Assembly (NCBI GenBank): GCA_023424865.1
Contig: JAFADM010000038.1
Span: 1 to 14,775, forward strand
Reading direction: 5' to 3'
Source of the DNA: Bacillota bacterium
GTDB taxonomy: Bacteria > Bacillota_A > Clostridia > DSM-8532
DNA: 14,775 nucleotides
In this document: positions 13,277 through 14,775 of the stretch, in pieces
Position numbering within the stretch: position 1 is the stretch's first letter
How the letters are laid out: every line of letters begins with the position of its first letter
The notes under the pieces: generated by a model
Told to the model about the DNA's origin: nothing
What the model saw: the letters and a program-made list of their open reading frames with translations, nothing else
Database searches by the model: none
Program-made: the position numbers and the translations under genes

Positions 13277-13302
13277 GGAGAGCATTGCAGCTCTCCTTTT
13301 TT
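13277..13302 (+). terminator. Rho-independent terminator after the coiled-coil remnant
   Basis: GGAGAGC-ATTGCA-GCTCTCC is a perfect 7-bp stem with a 6-nt loop, followed at once by six T residues. It is a textbook plus-strand terminator, yet no intact plus-strand gene precedes it; only the coiled-coil remnant does. Confidence 0.8.
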
Positions 13303-13335
13303 GACGCCACAGGAAGCACTCTTCCCACACGTTGC

Positions 13336-13370
13336 AAAAAGGGCTGTAGCAAACAGTTTTGCTACAGCCC
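13336..13370 (-). terminator. Strong terminator of the glycosyltransferase gene
   Basis: GGGCTGTAGCAAA and TTTGCTACAGCCC form a perfect 13-bp stem with a 4-nt loop (CAGT on the plus strand). On the minus strand it is followed by TTTTTG, 24 bp after the glycosyltransferase stop codon. On the plus strand CCTTTACTTT follows, so it may act weakly in both directions. Confidence 0.88.
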
Positions 13371-13393
13371 CCTTTACTTTAGAATTATTTGAT

Positions 13394-14731
13394 TTAGGGA
13401 TTTTTTCGTTTATCCCTGCCCCTACGTGGTTCTAAACTCCGCCTCTTAGCCGGATCCGCACCGCGACGAATGAGCCTGTATTTTTCGGTACGGCTGCGTA
13501 TCCTGTGAATGTTAAGGCGTACGCCAAACACAATGCTCCGCATATAAACCTTACGGGTAGGTCTGCGCTTTTTGAAGGGACGGTCAATCTCTTCCACAAT
13601 AAATTTCGCAAGACGGTTGGATGCTTCCGGAAGCTGTGCAACATAAGGGTTTTTCTGAATATTTGCCTTGTACTGTTCCAGTATATCCGTGGTAATTATT
13701 TTATCAATAATAACTTTAAATTCCTTTTGATTTTTAGCAAACCACCCCATCTGATTGTCAACATGAAAATCAATGTTGCCTTTTTCATGGAGGGCCGCAC
13801 AATGGGTAAAAATCGTCGGTACATTTTTGACCAAAACTTCAAGGGAGGTGGAGGCACCTGCCTTAGCAATGGCTAAATCCGAGGCGTAGAGAAGCTCCTG
13901 CATATTGTCCACAAAGCCCAGCACCGCAAGCTTTACAGGGGAAGAAACCGTTTTTTTGAAGGTTTCCAGCTCTTCCACAAGCTCTTTGTTCTTACCGCAT
14001 ATGGCAATAATGTTAAAAGGTAATTTATTGGTGTAAATGTATTTGATATAGTCTTTCGTCTCCCCTATTCCCTGACCGCCGGAAGTGGCAAGAACGGTTT
14101 TAACATCAGGATTTAGCCCCAATTCTTCCAAGATCTCTCGTTTTGATTTTGAAATAGGCTCAAAAAATTTCTTATTTAGCGGAAAAGGCATTACCTTAAC
14201 AGACTTTTTACTCTGACCTTGCTTAAGAAGATATTCCTTGGCCTCCTCAGTGGCGGCTATAACGGCTTCTATGCGGTTATTAATCCACATATTATGGCCT
14301 CTGACAGGATCGGTCATGTAACTGTATATTTTATAGGAAAAATTGTATTTTTCTCTGGCAAAAAGAGCGGCTGAACTGCAAAAGAAATGTGTCGAAAAAA
14401 CGATATCCGGCTTATAGTTATAAATATAGCTTGTTCCCTTGCGGATAAACTGCTGAAACAACAGCCGCATGAGGGTGTTGGAACGGGTAAAATGATTCAG
14501 CGCATCAAGAAGCGTATTGAGATTGGTGGTAAGTTCAGGATGATCCAGGGCATAATCCCAGAATCCCTTCATAAGCTTATCATTCCAGATGGCACCGCAT
14601 TCCTTGGCAAAATCGATGACGTCAATCTGAAACTGGCCCGGATAGAGTTCCTCAATGGCTCTCTTGATGGCAAGGGCGGGCATCTTGTGCCCGCCGCCAG
14701 CCTCTATCATCGGTATTAATATTTTTTTCAT
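13394..14731 (-). CDS. MGDG synthase/UgtP-like glycosyltransferase (GT28 fold) with basic tail
   Basis: This 445-aa glycosyltransferase has the two-domain GT-B fold. The N-terminal acceptor domain opens with MKKILIPMIEAGGGHKMPAL, whose GGGH (12-15) is the family's lipid-glycosyltransferase motif. It continues through a conserved STHFF segment (H115). The C-terminal nucleotide-sugar domain shows TSGGQGIGE (216-224), LGFVDNMQELLYASDLAIAK (271-290) and AGASTSLE (291-298). The closest known functions are processive diacylglycerol glucosyltransferase (UgtP/YpfP) and MGDG synthase, which act on the inner face of the membrane to make glycolipids. Residues 387-445 form an extra tail with 24 Lys/Arg in 59 residues, probably for binding acidic membrane lipid or RNA. 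It is transcribed alone, ends at a strong hairpin, and shows no link to the sugar operon. The start has AGAGAG just before the ATG, a modest ribosome binding site. Confidence 0.85.
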   Translation of the reverse strand: MKKILIPMIEAGGGHKMPALAIKRAIEELYPGQFQIDVIDFAKECGAIWNDKLMKGFWDYALDHPELTTNLNTLLDALNHFTRSNTLMRLLFQQFIRKGTSYIYNYKPDIVFSTHFFCSSAALFAREKYNFSYKIYSYMTDPVRGHNMWINNRIEAVIAATEEAKEYLLKQGQSKKSVKVMPFPLNKKFFEPISKSKREILEELGLNPDVKTVLATSGGQGIGETKDYIKYIYTNKLPFNIIAICGKNKELVEELETFKKTVSSPVKLAVLGFVDNMQELLYASDLAIAKAGASTSLEVLVKNVPTIFTHCAALHEKGNIDFHVDNQMGWFAKNQKEFKVIIDKIITTDILEQYKANIQKNPYVAQLPEASNRLAKFIVEEIDRPFKKRRPTRKVYMRSIVFGVRLNIHRIRSRTEKYRLIRRGADPAKRRSLEPRRGRDKRKNP

Positions 14732-14775
14732 GTCTCTCTTTCAGCTCCACAAATTACGTTTGATCTCTATTTTCG

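Noticed and set aside
13146..13352. A 68-codon minus-strand ORF in the gene-poor patch
   Set aside because: It reads through the plus-strand terminator and half of the glycosyltransferase terminator, has no recognisable motif and no good ribosome binding site.

Overview
The window looks like a chromosomal segment of a low-to-mid-GC Firmicute, most likely an anaerobic member of the Clostridia. The reasons are strong GGAGG-type ribosome binding sites with frequent GTG/TTG starts, a LplB/LplC-type sugar ABC transporter with no ATPase gene nearby, a membrane-bound YesS-type AraC regulator, a ribbon-helix-helix protein starting MGNKKMGRPTDNP, and a MurG/MGDG-synthase-like glycosyltransferase. The organism is inferred from gene style only.

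Positions 1-4636 (minus strand) form a carbohydrate-uptake block. A membrane-anchored AraC-type regulator (2342-4636) is followed by two CUT1 permeases (1098-2027 and 199-1086) and the first codons of a substrate-binding lipoprotein that runs off the left edge. The 280-bp gap between regulator and permeases holds a sigma-A-like promoter. Directly upstream of its -35 are ATTGTGTG repeats exactly 20 bp apart, a good candidate for the regulator's activation site.

Positions 4637-10075 hold a 353-bp divergent control region and a plus-strand catabolic operon: a LacI-family repressor, an enolase-superfamily (mandelate racemase/muconate lactonizing) sugar-acid dehydratase, a divergent uronate isomerase (UxaC family) and a cytoplasmic GH29 alpha-L-fucosidase. 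The control region has a perfect TTGACA -35 and two matching CG-centred palindromes that look like operators for the LacI-family protein. Taken together, a fucose- and/or uronate-containing oligosaccharide is probably imported, trimmed inside the cell and its acid sugars metabolised. The exact substrate cannot be read from sequence.

Positions 10243-12689 hold a two-component system transcribed divergently: a histidine kinase with an extracellular family-3 solute-binding sensor domain (minus) and an OmpR-type response regulator (plus).

Positions 12690-13393 are a gene-poor patch. It contains a small ribbon-helix-helix DNA-binding protein gene with its own TTGACT/TATAAT promoter. The -10 of that promoter sits exactly inside a perfect 8-bp inverted repeat, a likely autoregulatory operator. 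The patch also holds a coiled-coil gene remnant that keeps its own terminator, and several hairpins. Positions 13394-14731 (minus) encode a diacylglycerol-glucosyltransferase-like enzyme with a strongly basic C-terminal tail and a 13-bp-stem terminator.

I found no RNA genes, CRISPR array, transposase or phage genes. The best candidates for something new are regulatory: the RHH operator/promoter overlap, the AraC repeat array and the LacI operator pair. On the metabolic side, they are the unusual pairing of fucosidase, acid-sugar dehydratase and divergent UxaC.
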